Positions 8,360 through 19,153 of a stretch of DNA of 64,000 nt are shown here, piece after piece (the stretch's first letter is position 1; every line of letters starts with the position of its first letter). The translations under genes were made by a program, and so were the position numbers. This DNA comes from Nocardioides acrostichi (GTDB lineage Bacteria > Actinomycetota > Actinomycetes > Propionibacteriales > Nocardioidaceae). The stretch is from the NCBI RefSeq assembly GCF_015319165.1, contig NZ_JADIVZ010000010.1, positions 1-64,000 of the forward strand, written 5' to 3'. The notes beneath the pieces were generated by a model that saw only the letters and a list, made by a program, of their open reading frames with translations, had not been told where the DNA came from and did not search any database.

Positions 8360-8773
8360 ATGAGCGAGAGCCAGAACCCGTTCGACGCCCTCGGAGCCGG
8401 CGGCTTCGACATGAACGCCCTGCTCCAGCAGGCCCAGCAGATGCAGGAGCAACTCCAGCGCACCCAAGAAGAGCTGGCCGAGAAGATCGTCGAGGGCAGC
8501 GTCGGCGGTGTCACGGTGCAGGTCAACGGCGTCGGGGAGCTGGTCGGCGTCACCTTTCGCACCGGCATCGTCGACGGCGCCGACGAGGAGTCGCTCACCG
8601 ACCTCGGCGACATGGTCGTCGCGGCCTACCGCGACGCCAAGGCCCGCGCCGACGCGCAGGCGGGCCAGGCGCTCGGTCCCCTCGCCGGTGGGCTGGGCGG
8701 GCTGAGTGGCGGTCCCGGCGGCGGCGCCGCGGGCGGCCTGCCCGGCGGTGGCTCCGGCCAGTTCGGGTTCTAG
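8360..8773 (+). CDS. ybaB: YbaB/EbfC nucleoid-associated protein
   Basis: This 137-residue protein carries the YbaB/EbfC fold: a long N-terminal helix ([20 protein letters not shown]), then the beta-hairpin region [19 protein letters not shown] and a final helix. Family members are DNA-binding dimers that coat the nucleoid. The C-terminal ~30 residues are almost all glycine, leucine, proline and alanine, a low-complexity tail common in actinobacterial versions. It lies 37 bp after dnaX and 7 bp before recR, the classic dnaX-ybaB-recR arrangement. Confidence 0.93.
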   Translation: MSESQNPFDALGAGGFDMNALLQQAQQMQEQLQRTQEELAEKIVEGSVGGVTVQVNGVGELVGVTFRTGIVDGADEESLTDLGDMVVAAYRDAKARADAQAGQALGPLAGGLGGLSGGPGGGAAGGLPGGGSGQFGF

Positions 8774-8780
8774 GCAGGCC

Positions 8781-9377
8781 ATGTACGAAGGCGTCGTCCA
8801 GGATCTCATCGACGAGCTCGGCCGGCTGCCCGGCGTCGGCCCGAAGAGCGCGCAGCGCATCGCGTTCCACCTGCTCGCCGCCGACCCCGCCGACGTCCGG
8901 CGGCTCGCCGACGTGCTGGTCGAGGTGAAGGCCAAGGTGGCCTTCTGCTCGATCTGCTTCAACGTCAGCCAGGAGGAGCAGTGCCGCATCTGCCGCGACC
9001 CGCGGCGCGACCCGGCGGTGCTGTGCGTGGTCGAGGAGTACAAGGACGTCGTCGCCATCGAGCGCACGCGTGAGTTCCGCGGCCGCTACCACGTGCTCGG
9101 GGGTGCGATCAGCCCCATCGACGGCATCGGGCCCGACCAGCTCAGGGTGCGTGAGCTGATGCCGCGGCTGGCCGACGGCACCGTCACCGAGGTCATCTTG
9201 GCCACCGACCCCAACCTCGAGGGCGAGGCCACCGCGACGTATCTCACCCGGTTGCTCCTCCCGATGGAGTTGCGCGTGAGCCGATTGGCGAGTGGACTGC
9301 CGGTAGGCGGTGATCTCGAGTATGCCGACGAGATCACTCTCGGACGCGCGTTCGCAGGGAGGCGAGCAGCACAATGA
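8781..9377 (+). CDS. recR: recombination mediator RecR
   Basis: RecR works with RecO/RecF to load RecA at gaps. The ATG at 8781 gives a 198-residue protein of standard length. It has the N-terminal helix-hairpin-helix ([20 protein letters not shown]), a four-cysteine zinc finger (C-S-I-C and C-R-I-C), a Toprim domain with CVVEEYKDV and [14 protein letters not shown], and the usual C-terminal [20 protein letters not shown]. The stop overlaps the next start as ATGA. Confidence 0.97.
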   Translation: MYEGVVQDLIDELGRLPGVGPKSAQRIAFHLLAADPADVRRLADVLVEVKAKVAFCSICFNVSQEEQCRICRDPRRDPAVLCVVEEYKDVVAIERTREFRGRYHVLGGAISPIDGIGPDQLRVRELMPRLADGTVTEVILATDPNLEGEATATYLTRLLLPMELRVSRLASGLPVGGDLEYADEITLGRAFAGRRAAQ

Positions 9378-10009
9378 CCCCCACCCCCACCGGTGCACCC
9401 CCCAGCGCCGAGCCCCTGACCAGTGAGGCGCTGGCGGCCGGGATCGCCGGCCACGTCGAGGACTTCCTGGTCGCGCTGCGCGCGGTCGCGGCCGAGAACG
9501 ACCCCGGTCGCTCCATCCCGCTGCTGCTGCTCGAGATCAGCCAGATGCTCTTCGCCGGATCCCGGCTGGGCGTCGAGCGCGACTTCACGCCGCGCTCGGA
9601 GTACCAGCCCGACGTCGGCCCGGAGCCCGACCTCGACGACATGCGCATGCAGCTCGCGGCGATCCTCGGTGACACCGACACTTACAGCTTCGTGTTCGAC
9701 CCCTACGACCCCGAGGTCGTCGAGAGCCAGCTCTCCGACGACCTCACCTCCATCGCCACCGACCTCGACACCGGGCTGCGTCACTTCGGCGCCGGCAACG
9801 TCGAGGAGGCGCTGTGGTGGTGGCAGTTCTCCTACGTGTCGTCGTGGGGCAACCTCGCCGGGGCCGCGCTCAACGCGCTGCTCTCGATCGTCAGCCACGA
9901 CCGGCTCGACGTCGAGGTCGTGCTCGACGACGACCAGGTGGCGGCCGCCGAGGTCATGCTCGAGTCGGTGGACGAGACGGCCGCAGGGTCGACCCCGGCC
10001 TCTCGGTAG
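9374..10009 (+). CDS. DUF5063 family protein
   Basis: This 211-residue protein overlaps the recR stop by four bases, so the two are probably co-translated. It matches the DUF5063 pattern, an acidic, largely helical soluble protein with conserved [19 protein letters not shown] and the aromatic block [20 protein letters not shown]. The tail (about 190-211) is disordered and lies over the lysC promoter. Its function is unknown to me; family members commonly sit after recR in actinobacteria. Confidence 0.82.
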   Translation: MTPTPTGAPPSAEPLTSEALAAGIAGHVEDFLVALRAVAAENDPGRSIPLLLLEISQMLFAGSRLGVERDFTPRSEYQPDVGPEPDLDDMRMQLAAILGDTDTYSFVFDPYDPEVVESQLSDDLTSIATDLDTGLRHFGAGNVEEALWWWQFSYVSSWGNLAGAALNALLSIVSHDRLDVEVVLDDDQVAAAEVMLESVDETAAGSTPASR

Positions 10010-10012
10010 AAT
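10007..10012 (+). promoter_or_regulatory. candidate -10 box for lysC
   Basis: TAGAAT, close to the TATAAT consensus, overlaps the stop codon of the DUF5063 gene and lies 61 bp before the lysC GTG. No good -35 is visible, which is common in actinobacteria. A leadered mRNA is implied, unlike many neighbours. Confidence 0.4.
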
Positions 10013-10073
10013 CGAGGCGCTCGTGGCGCATCGCACCGATGCGCCGATCACCGCCACACCGAAGGACACCGCC

Positions 10074-12397
<2,324 letters not shown>

Positions 12398-12398
12398 G

Positions 12399-12440
12399 GC
12401 CGGTCGGTGCTGGGGCCGGTCGGTGCTGGGGCCGGTCGGT
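12399..12440. repeat. 16-bp tandem repeat between convergent stop codons
   Basis: The unit GCCGGTCGGTGCTGGG occurs at 12399-12414 and 12415-12430, and its first ten bases again at 12431-12440. The array fills the whole space between the asd stop (12395-12397) and the stop of the minus-strand gene (12441-12443). Confidence 0.95.
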
Positions 12441-13355
12441 TCAGTCGGCCTTCTCGACCACCGCGGTGGTCACCCAGTACGACACCGAGAACGTGGCGGC
12501 GGTGAGCACCGGCATCACGATGATCATCCACCACTCGTCGAGCACGCCCACGAGGAAGATCAGCGAGAACACCGAGGTCAGGCCGACGCCGAGGAATGAG
12601 CTCGAGAACGGATCGGGCACCTTGACCAGGCGCAGCAGCAGACCACCGAGGAACGTCACGACGAGCACGGTGGCGATGAGGAACGTGACGCCCGGACCGC
12701 CACCGCAGGTGTCGACGCCGCGCGCCGCGCTGCACCCACGCAGCGCCAGCGCCACCAGAGCGACCATGAGCACCCCGACGATGCCACCGGTCACCGCGGC
12801 CGCGATGCGGGCGGGCATGTTGACCTTCGGCACGCTCACCTTGGGCACGGTGATGGTCGGCAGGCCGTGTGACGGCTTCGCGGGCTGCTCGGCCGTCTCA
12901 GCCAGGGCCGTCTCAGCCGGGACCGTCTCGACCGGGGCTGTCTCGACCGGGGCTGTCTCGACCGGGGTCGGCGGAGCCTCCTGGACGGCCACAGCCGAGG
13001 TGCGGGCTGCCGGCTGGCCGGCCGGCTCGCCCGCCACCTCGTCGGCGTAGAGCGGGCGACCCTCGGTGCCGAGCACCTGGGTGTCCTCGACCGAGGCGAC
13101 GGGCTCGGGCTCGGGCTCGGGCTCAGGTTCGGCGGCGACGATGGGCTCAGGCTCGGTCACCGGCTCGGCAGGTGTGTCGACCGGCTCGATCTGCTCGGTG
13201 GCCGACTCGTCGGCTGAGGCCTCCTCGGCGGGGGGCTCCTCGGCGAGCGTCGGCGTCTCGGCGGGCTTGTCCTTCGACCCCTTCCGTTTGAAGAGGCCGC
13301 CCAGCCCCAGCGAGGGCGCCTCCAGCTTGGAGTCCCGGGAATCGTCGTCAGCCAT
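12441..13355 (-). CDS. acidic-tailed four-helix membrane protein
   Basis: The 304-residue protein has a long disordered cytoplasmic N-terminus (to about 175) rich in Glu, Pro and Ala, with EPEPEPEPEP and repeated PVETAPVETAPVET runs, then four predicted membrane helices (IAAAVTGGIVGVLMVALVALALRG, a second near TFLIATVLVVTFLGGLLL, then VFSLIFLVGVLDEWW and IIVMPVLTAATFSVSYWV). Some of these stretches are described here only by their cores. I do not recognise the family. It has a clear leaderless promoter with a CRP-like palindrome just upstream, so its expression is probably carbon- or cAMP-linked. Confidence 0.85.
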   Translation of the reverse strand: MADDDSRDSKLEAPSLGLGGLFKRKGSKDKPAETPTLAEEPPAEEASADESATEQIEPVDTPAEPVTEPEPIVAAEPEPEPEPEPVASVEDTQVLGTEGRPLYADEVAGEPAGQPAARTSAVAVQEAPPTPVETAPVETAPVETVPAETALAETAEQPAKPSHGLPTITVPKVSVPKVNMPARIAAAVTGGIVGVLMVALVALALRGCSAARGVDTCGGGPGVTFLIATVLVVTFLGGLLLRLVKVPDPFSSSFLGVGLTSVFSLIFLVGVLDEWWMIIVMPVLTAATFSVSYWVTTAVVEKAD

Positions 13356-13362
13356 GCGGGCG

Positions 13363-13384
13363 AGTCTAGGTGACCCGGGTCACG
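13363..13384 (-). promoter_or_regulatory. leaderless promoter with CRP-like operator
   Basis: On the minus strand a -10 box TAGACT (13368-13363) lies seven bases before the ATG at 13355. Immediately upstream, over the -35 position, is CGTGACCCGGGTCACC (13384-13369), which contains a perfect GTGA-N6-TCAC palindrome as bound by actinobacterial CRP/GlxR. Confidence 0.6.
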
Positions 13385-13413
13385 CGGGGCCGGTCATGTC
13401 CCATCAAAAGCAC

Positions 13414-13443
13414 GACGGACCCACGGCCATCCGTGGGTCCGTC
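13414..13443 (-). terminator. terminator of tRNA-Pro
   Basis: A 13-bp perfect stem (GACGGACCCACGG with CCGTGGGTCCGTC) and a four-base loop lie just after the tRNA on the minus strand and are followed there by GTGCTTTT, a modest T-tract. Confidence 0.85.
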
Positions 13444-13450
13444 GAGGCGG

Positions 13451-13524
13451 TCGGGCTGACAGGATTTGAACCTGCGGCCTCCTCGTCCCGAACGAGGCGC
13501 GCTACCAAGCTGCGCCACAGCCCG
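13451..13524 (-). tRNA. tRNA-Pro (anticodon CGG)
   Basis: On the minus strand it begins CGGGCTG at 13524 and closes with CAGCCCG and discriminator A at 13451. The anticodon loop TTCGGGA gives CGG, and the T-loop is GGTTCAAATCC. CCA is not encoded. A TATGCT hexamer at 13570-13565, 41 bases upstream, is a plausible -10 box. Confidence 0.95.
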
Positions 13525-13595
13525 CCATGAGCCAGCCCACCAGGGGCGTGCCCACCAGCAGGGGAGCATAGCCGAGGCGAGGGCGCGCACCCCAA

Positions 13596-14576
13596 TCAGG
13601 GGCACCCGGCGGGCACCAGCGTGAGCAGGGTCGCCTCGGGCCGGCACGCGGTGCGGATCCGGGCGTACGGAGAGGTGCCCAGCCCGGCCGAGACGTGCAA
13701 CCACGCCGACCCGGGGTCGCCCGCCGCGGAGTCGGCCGGATGCCGGTGCAGTCCGCGGGCGCGCTCGGGGTCGAGGTCGCAGTTCGTGGTGAGGGCGCGA
13801 CCACCCGGCAGACACACCTGACCGCCGTGGGTGTGCCCGGCCAGGAGCGCGTCGTAGCCGTCGGCGGCCATCTGGTCGAGCACGCGCAGGTACGGCGCGT
13901 GCGCGACACCGAGGCGCAGGTCGGCGGTGGCGTCGGCGGGGCCGGCCACCGCGTCGAGCCGGTCGTAGCCCAGGTGGGGGTCGTCGACCCCCGCGAAGGA
14001 GATCGCGAGGTCGCCCACCGTGAGGGACGCCGTCCGGTTGGTGAGGTCGAGCCACCCTGCGCCGGTGAACGCCGCGGAGAGGTCGCGCCAGGGGAGAGGG
14101 GGCACGTCGGTGTGCCGGGTGCCGTCGTCGGGCAGCAGGTACTTGACCGGGTTGCGCAACCGAGGCTCGAAGTAGTCGTTGGAGCCGTGCACGAACACCC
14201 CGGGGCGATCCAGCAGCGCGCCGAGCGACTCGAGCACGTACGGGACGGCGTCTCGGTGGGCGAGGTTGTCGCCGGTGTCGACCACGAGGTCGGGTTCGAG
14301 CCGCGCCAGCCCGGCGAGCCACTCCTGCTTGTGTCGCTGCCCCGGAGTGAGGTGCAGGTCGCTGAGGTGCAGCACGCGCAGCGGTCCCGCACCCGCCGGC
14401 AGCACCGGCACCGTGACCTCGCGCAGCACGTAGCGCCGCGCCTCGAGCGCCGCGTAGGCCGTGACCGCGGCCCCCGCCGTGACCGCGGCGACCCCCGCCC
14501 CGGCTGCCCGGCGCGCCAGCCGCCGGGGGGCGGTCGACGAAACTCGTGTGAGCGGCACGTGGTCAGGCTGCCACAC
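13596..14576 (-). CDS. membrane-anchored metallophosphoesterase
   Basis: This is a calcineurin-like phosphoesterase. After an N-terminal hydrophobic segment (about 20-45, AAGAGVAAVTAGAAVTAYAA) come the metal-binding blocks LHLSDLHLTP, VDTGDNLAH, HGSNDYFEP (in place of the usual G-N-H-D) and LAGHTHGGQVCLPG. Two GTG starts are possible, at 14576 and at 14558; the later one would leave more room for the divergent promoter, and the choice is open. It is probably anchored with the catalytic domain outside. Its position beside the PBP gene parallels M. tuberculosis Rv3683. Confidence 0.9.
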   Translation of the reverse strand: MWQPDHVPLTRVSSTAPRRLARRAAGAGVAAVTAGAAVTAYAALEARRYVLREVTVPVLPAGAGPLRVLHLSDLHLTPGQRHKQEWLAGLARLEPDLVVDTGDNLAHRDAVPYVLESLGALLDRPGVFVHGSNDYFEPRLRNPVKYLLPDDGTRHTDVPPLPWRDLSAAFTGAGWLDLTNRTASLTVGDLAISFAGVDDPHLGYDRLDAVAGPADATADLRLGVAHAPYLRVLDQMAADGYDALLAGHTHGGQVCLPGGRALTTNCDLDPERARGLHRHPADSAAGDPGSAWLHVSAGLGTSPYARIRTACRPEATLLTLVPAGCP

Positions 14577-14584
14577 TGGGCCGC

Positions 14585-15043
14585 ATGAGCACCCTCAAGG
14601 AGCAGATGCGCAGCGACCTCACGACCGCCATGAAGGCGCGTGACGAGTTGCGGTCCTCGACCCTGCGCATGTTGCTGGCCGCCGTCACCACCGCCGAGGT
14701 CGCCGGCAAGTCCGCCAAGACGCTCACCGACGACGAGGTCGTCGGCGTGCTCACGACCGAGGCCAAGAAGCGCCGCGAGGCGGCCACGGCGTTCGAGGAC
14801 GGCGGCCGCGCCGAGAGCGCCGCCCGCGAGCGCGCCGAGGCCGAGGTGATCGCCATCTACCTGCCCGAGCAGCTCGCCGACCACGAGATCGCCGCGATCG
14901 TCAGCGAGGCCATCGCCTCCACCGGCGCCGCGGGCGAGGGCATGCGAGCCATGGGCAAGGTGATGGGCGCCGTGCAGCCGCGCACGAAGGGTCGTGCAGA
15001 CGGCGGCGCGGTCGCCGCCGAGGTGCGCCGCCAGCTCGGCTGA
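14585..15043 (+). CDS. GatB/YqeY domain protein
   Basis: The 152-residue helical protein has the YqeY pattern: MSTLKEQMRSDLTTAMKARD at the start, TLRMLLAAVTTAEV, EAKKRREAATAFEDGGR, then IYLPEQLADHEI and a tail with MGKVMGAVQPRTKGRADG. The domain is shared with the tail of the amidotransferase subunit GatB, where it contacts tRNA; the role of the free form is not established. The start is only eight bases from the start of the divergent phosphoesterase gene. Confidence 0.92.
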   Translation: MSTLKEQMRSDLTTAMKARDELRSSTLRMLLAAVTTAEVAGKSAKTLTDDEVVGVLTTEAKKRREAATAFEDGGRAESAARERAEAEVIAIYLPEQLADHEIAAIVSEAIASTGAAGEGMRAMGKVMGAVQPRTKGRADGGAVAAEVRRQLG

Positions 15044-15075
15044 GCCGGCGACGCAGCGCCCGCGGGGTCAGCCGG

Positions 15076-17457
15076 TCAGCCGCGGCCACGCCCCTTGTTC
15101 TTGCCCTTGCCCGGCTTGTTCTTGTCGCCGCCGCCGCTCTTCTTCGGCTTGTCGGGCTTGGACGGCGCCGGCGGAGTGCCGTTGGACTGCAGGATCGTGA
15201 TCGTCGAGCCCGACGGCGCCGTGCTGCCCACACTCGGACTGGTCGCGGCGACCGTGCCCTCGGGATAGGTCGAGTTGATGTAGCTGCCATAGGCGACCGT
15301 GAACCCGGCCGCCTCCAGCTGCTTGCGGGCACCGTCGAGGCTGCGCCCGTAGACGTCCGGAACGGTCGTCGGCACGCCCGCCACGTCGCTGGCGTTGGGG
15401 GCTACGAACGAGTCGTTGGGGAGCTGGCCCATGATGGCCTTCATCGCGTCACCCCAGATGGGCGCGGCGTAGCCGGATCCCGACGCCGAGTAGATGGTCC
15501 GTCCGCCCACGGTCTGGTACGTGAGCGAGATCGGCGTGCCGTACTGGTTGGCGCCGGCGATCATGGCCGCGGCGGCCATGTCGGGGGTGTAGCCGACGAA
15601 CCACACGGACTTGCCGTCCTGGGTCGTGCCCGTCTTGCCGGCCGCGGGGCTGTCCAGCTGCTGGGCCGAGGCGAACCCGCCCGGGGCGATGACGCCGGTG
15701 AGGATGTCGTTGACCGCGTCGGCGGTGGAGTTCTGCATGACCTGACGACACTTCGCCGGGTAGGTCTTCAGCTCGTTGCCGTTGGCATCGGAGATCGAGG
15801 TGACCGGCCGCGGGGAGCAGTAGAGGCCACGCGCGGCGAACGTGGCGTAGGCGTCGGCCATCTCCAGTGGGCTCACGCTGGCCACCCCGAGCGTGAAGGA
15901 GGGCACCATCCACTTGTTCGTGTCCTGGAGGCCGGTGATACCCATCCGCTTCGCGAGCTTGTAGGGCTTGCACAGTCCGATCTGCTGCTCGAGCTGCACG
16001 AAGAACGTGTTCACCGAGTACTGCGTGCCCTGGTAGAGGTTCGGGTTGCTCGTGCCGGGATCGGTCGAGTTGTTGACCGGGTAGTCGGCGGTGGACTGGT
16101 AGTTCTTGCCGCCGCACACCTTGAAGGAGTTCTGCGGGACGTCGATGTGGGGCGGGGAGTAGATGGTCTTGGAGAGCGGCACGCCCTTCTCGATCGCGGC
16201 CGCGAGCACGAAGGCCTTGAAGGTCGAGCCCGGCTGGAAACCGCCGGAGTTCCCGTACCGCTTGGGCACGGTGTAGTTGATGTAGGACTGGCCCTTGGCC
16301 TTGTCGGTTCCCATCGGGCGGGACTGGGCGATCGCGAAGACCTCGCCGGTGCCGGGCTGCACCATCGCCAGGCCGCCGATGGCCTGGTCGGTCGGGTAGA
16401 CGTGGCTGCTGACGGCGGTGTCGGCCGCCTTCTGGTAGTTCGGGGCCAGCGTGGTTTTGATCGTCAGCCCGCCCGTCTCGATGAGGTTCTCCCGCGCCTT
16501 GCGGTTGTCGCCCAGCGCCGGGTCGGTCTTGAGGTAGTTGATGACGTATTGGCAGAAGAACGGAGCCGTCGACTGCGTGCAGCCGTTCGTCGTGCGCTGC
16601 GGGTCGAGCCCGAGGTCGCGCTTGGAGAGCTTGTTGGCCCGGCGTTGCTTGATGATGCCGACCGACACCATCCGCTGGAGGACGACGTTGCGCCGGTTGG
16701 TGGCCGCCTGGGGGTCGTCGATGGGGTCGTAGCCGCTGGGGTTGCGCACCAGACCCGCGAGCGTGGCCGACTGGAGTAGGGAGAGGTCGCTGGCGTTCAC
16801 GTTGAAGAAGTGCTTCGCCGCGGACTGGATGCCGTAGGCGCCGTCGCCGAAGTAGACCGTGTTGAGGTAGCGCTGGAGGATCCAGTCCTTGGAGTGGTTC
16901 TGCTCGAGCGCCACGGCGTAGCGCAGCTCTTGGAGCTTGCGCGCGTAGGTGTCGGCCGTGGCGGCCGCCTGCTCCTTCTTGTTGTCGCCCGCCTGGTAGA
17001 GCAGCGTCTGCTTGACCAGCTGCTGGGTGATCGACGAGCCGCCCTGCACCGTGCCCGACTCGGCCTGGTTGGTGATGAACGCACGCAGCGTGCCCTGCAG
17101 GTCGAGGGCACCGTGCTGGTAGAAGCGGGCATCCTCGGTGGCCAGCATGGCCTTGACCATCTTGCGGCTGACCTGGGACAACGGCACCTCGACCCGGTTC
17201 TGGTCGTACACCGTGGCCAGCACGTCGCCGTTGCGGTCGAGGATCGTGGTGCGCTGGTCGAGCGTCCCGGTCTCGAGCTGCGCCGGCAGCTGGTCCATCG
17301 TGTCGGCCAGGTTGCGGGTGCCGATGCCGGCCACGCCTGCGAACGGGATGGCGAGACCCGCCACGACCACGCCGAGGACGACCGAGACCAGCGCCATGAC
17401 TCCCAGGTGGGAGACGACGCGACCGGCCGTGCGGGCCGTGGAACGGGGCTCAGACAT
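15076..17457 (-). CDS. bifunctional penicillin-binding protein with PASTA domain
   Basis: This class A PBP polymerises and cross-links peptidoglycan. The ATG at 17457 gives 793 residues: a short cytoplasmic end, a membrane helix near 20-45, a glycosyltransferase domain with catalytic Glu108 (ATEDARFYQH) and GGSSITQQLVKQ at 139-150, and a transpeptidase domain with Ser411 in STFK, SVN at 481-483 and KTG at 608-610. One PASTA domain follows (about 695-765, VPDVYGRSLDGARKQLEAAG), then a Lys/Gly/Pro-rich tail. A -10 box sits six bases before the ATG. Divergent from whiB4-like, as ponA2 is in M. tuberculosis. Confidence 0.95.
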   Translation of the reverse strand: MSEPRSTARTAGRVVSHLGVMALVSVVLGVVVAGLAIPFAGVAGIGTRNLADTMDQLPAQLETGTLDQRTTILDRNGDVLATVYDQNRVEVPLSQVSRKMVKAMLATEDARFYQHGALDLQGTLRAFITNQAESGTVQGGSSITQQLVKQTLLYQAGDNKKEQAAATADTYARKLQELRYAVALEQNHSKDWILQRYLNTVYFGDGAYGIQSAAKHFFNVNASDLSLLQSATLAGLVRNPSGYDPIDDPQAATNRRNVVLQRMVSVGIIKQRRANKLSKRDLGLDPQRTTNGCTQSTAPFFCQYVINYLKTDPALGDNRKARENLIETGGLTIKTTLAPNYQKAADTAVSSHVYPTDQAIGGLAMVQPGTGEVFAIAQSRPMGTDKAKGQSYINYTVPKRYGNSGGFQPGSTFKAFVLAAAIEKGVPLSKTIYSPPHIDVPQNSFKVCGGKNYQSTADYPVNNSTDPGTSNPNLYQGTQYSVNTFFVQLEQQIGLCKPYKLAKRMGITGLQDTNKWMVPSFTLGVASVSPLEMADAYATFAARGLYCSPRPVTSISDANGNELKTYPAKCRQVMQNSTADAVNDILTGVIAPGGFASAQQLDSPAAGKTGTTQDGKSVWFVGYTPDMAAAAMIAGANQYGTPISLTYQTVGGRTIYSASGSGYAAPIWGDAMKAIMGQLPNDSFVAPNASDVAGVPTTVPDVYGRSLDGARKQLEAAGFTVAYGSYINSTYPEGTVAATSPSVGSTAPSGSTITILQSNGTPPAPSKPDKPKKSGGGDKNKPGKGKNKGRGRG

Positions 17458-17463
17458 GCCTCG

Positions 17464-17469
17464 AGGGTA
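17464..17469 (-). promoter_or_regulatory. -10 box of the PBP gene, leaderless type
   Basis: TACCCT on the minus strand, six bases before the ATG at 17457. Confidence 0.5.
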
Positions 17470-17705
17470 CGCGAGCAGCCCCAAGGGCCCGTGATCGTCG
17501 AGATTTCACCCGCACGGGTGAACCACCATCGCGGATAGTCCAGAAGAACTAGTCATATCTGGCTACCCCGATTGAGCCGGTCGGGTCTGTAGGAGACCAG
17601 TAACCGTTCCTTACCTTCTTAACAGGGACAGCGGCCCCAACTCGCCCCCGCGAGCGGCCGCCAGCTACACCATCCGATGCAGTACCGAGTGTGGGGAAAT
17701 ACGAC

Positions 17706-18020
17706 ATGTGGGTCGAAGATTGGGCGCCTCGCGCCGCGTGCAAGTCCGCGCAACCTGACCAGCTCTTCGTCAAGGGTGCCGAGCAGAACAAGGCCAAGCA
17801 GGTCTGCCAGGGGTGCCCCGTGCGCACCGAGTGCCTGGCCGAGGCCCTCGACAACCAGATCGAGTGGGGCGTGTGGGGCGGCATGACCGAGCGGGAGCGC
17901 CGCGCGCTGCTGCGTCGCCGCCCGACCGCCTCGTGGCGCTCGGTGCTCGAGACCGCGATGAGCCAGACCGCCGCCCAGGGCTCCGCTCCGGCCAAGACCG
18001 CGGCCCCGGTCAACGTCTGA
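17706..18020 (+). CDS. whiB4: WhiB-family iron-sulfur regulator, WhiB4/WblA-like
   Basis: The 104-residue protein has the four cluster cysteines at 12, 34, 37 and 43 (C, then CQGC and TEC), the G-V-W-G-G turn at 55-59 and the basic tail MTERERRALLRRRP that contacts DNA. The signature ALDNQIEWGVWGGMTERERRALL is the WhiB4/WblA pattern, and the PBP neighbour agrees. In relatives it is a redox-responsive [4Fe-4S] regulator of oxidative stress or development. The ATG at 17706 is preferred to a GTG 15 bases upstream because WhiB4 proteins begin near the W-x-x-x-A-x-C block. The 248 bp upstream hold its promoter but no gene. Confidence 0.9.
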   Translation: MWVEDWAPRAACKSAQPDQLFVKGAEQNKAKQVCQGCPVRTECLAEALDNQIEWGVWGGMTERERRALLRRRPTASWRSVLETAMSQTAAQGSAPAKTAAPVNV

Positions 18021-18028
18021 GCCTCGCG

Positions 18029-19153
18029 CTAGGTTCCGAGGAGAGCGCCGATCCGGCGGAGTCCGCCGAGGTCGTGCACGTCTCCGGCGAGAGCCGGCAC
18101 GACGGCCGTGGCCACCTGCGGGTGCGCGGCGGTGAACCTCGAGACGAGCAGCCGCTCTCGCTCGACCGCGCGCAGCGTGTGGGCGTGCAGCCGCAGCAGT
18201 GCGGCGCCCAGAGCGTGCTCCGGTCGGTCCGCGAGCTGCTCGGCGGCGGCCGCCGACTGGTCGACTGAGAGACCGCCCTCGGGCGCCACGCTCGCCCGGT
18301 TCACCACGAGCCCCGCCAGCGGCATCGCGTCCTCCTCCAGGCGCTCCACGAAGTAGGCCGCCTCACGCAGGGCGTCGGGCTCCGGGGCGGCGATCACCAC
18401 GAACGCGGTGCCGGTGTCTTGGAGCAGGGCGTACGTCTTCGCCGCGCGGTCACGGAACCCACCACCGAAGACGGTCTCCAGAGCCGCGACGAACGTCTGG
18501 AGATCGGTGAGCACCTGCGCGCCGAGGATCTTGGTCAGAGCCCCGGTCACCAGGCCGAGCCCGGCCGTCACCAGGCGCGCAGGCCCGCGCGCCGGCGCGA
18601 GCATCAGTCGCGTGAACCGCCCGTCGAGGAAGCTCGAGAGACGTTCGGGCGCGTCGAGGAAGTCCAGCGCCGAGCGCGACGGCGGGGTGTCGACGACGAT
18701 CAGGTCGTAGCTGTGGTCCCTCTGGGCCGCCGCGTGGATCAGCCCCAGCTTCTCCATCGCCATGTACTCCTGGGTGCCCGCGAACGACGTCGACAGCGCG
18801 ACGTAGAACGGGTTCTCCAGGATCTGCTGCGCCTTCTCGGGGCTGGCCTGGCTGAGCACGACCTCGTCGAAGGTCGACTTCATGTCGAGCATCATCGCGT
18901 CGAGCGAGCCGTCGCCGCTCGTGCCCGGCACCGGACGGGGGGTGTTGTCGAGCTCCTCGATGCCCATCGACTGTGCCAGCCGCCGCGCCGGGTCGATCGT
19001 GAGGACGACGACCTTGCGACCCCGCTCGGCGGCCCGCAGCGCAAGGGCGGCCGAGGTCGTCGTCTTGCCCACGCCACCGGAGCCGCAGCACACGATGATG
19101 CCGGTACCGGGATCGTCGATCAGGGCGTCGACGTCGAGTGCGCCCGCGCTCAT
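18029..19153 (-). CDS. ArsA/Get3-like ATPase, second of a pair
   Basis: A 374-residue P-loop ATPase with CGSGGVGKTTTSAALALRAA, the switch region VVVLTIDPARRLAQSMGI and the Walker B/DTPPS block (DLIVVDTPPSRSALDFLD). It belongs to the ArsA/Get3 superfamily, but no arsenic genes are nearby and cysteine metal ligands are not evident. It overlaps the upstream paralogue by four bases. The pair corresponds to Rv3679/Rv3680 next to whiB4, whose products are reported to form a Get3-like complex. A hetero-oligomer is inferred. Confidence 0.88.
   Translation of the reverse strand: MSAGALDVDALIDDPGTGIIVCCGSGGVGKTTTSAALALRAAERGRKVVVLTIDPARRLAQSMGIEELDNTPRPVPGTSGDGSLDAMMLDMKSTFDEVVLSQASPEKAQQILENPFYVALSTSFAGTQEYMAMEKLGLIHAAAQRDHSYDLIVVDTPPSRSALDFLDAPERLSSFLDGRFTRLMLAPARGPARLVTAGLGLVTGALTKILGAQVLTDLQTFVAALETVFGGGFRDRAAKTYALLQDTGTAFVVIAAPEPDALREAAYFVERLEEDAMPLAGLVVNRASVAPEGGLSVDQSAAAAEQLADRPEHALGAALLRLHAHTLRAVERERLLVSRFTAAHPQVATAVVPALAGDVHDLGGLRRIGALLGT

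Noticed and set aside
6436..8613. 725-codon minus-strand open frame opposite dnaX
   Set aside because: Antisense shadow; repeats in it simply mirror the DnaX linker repeat.
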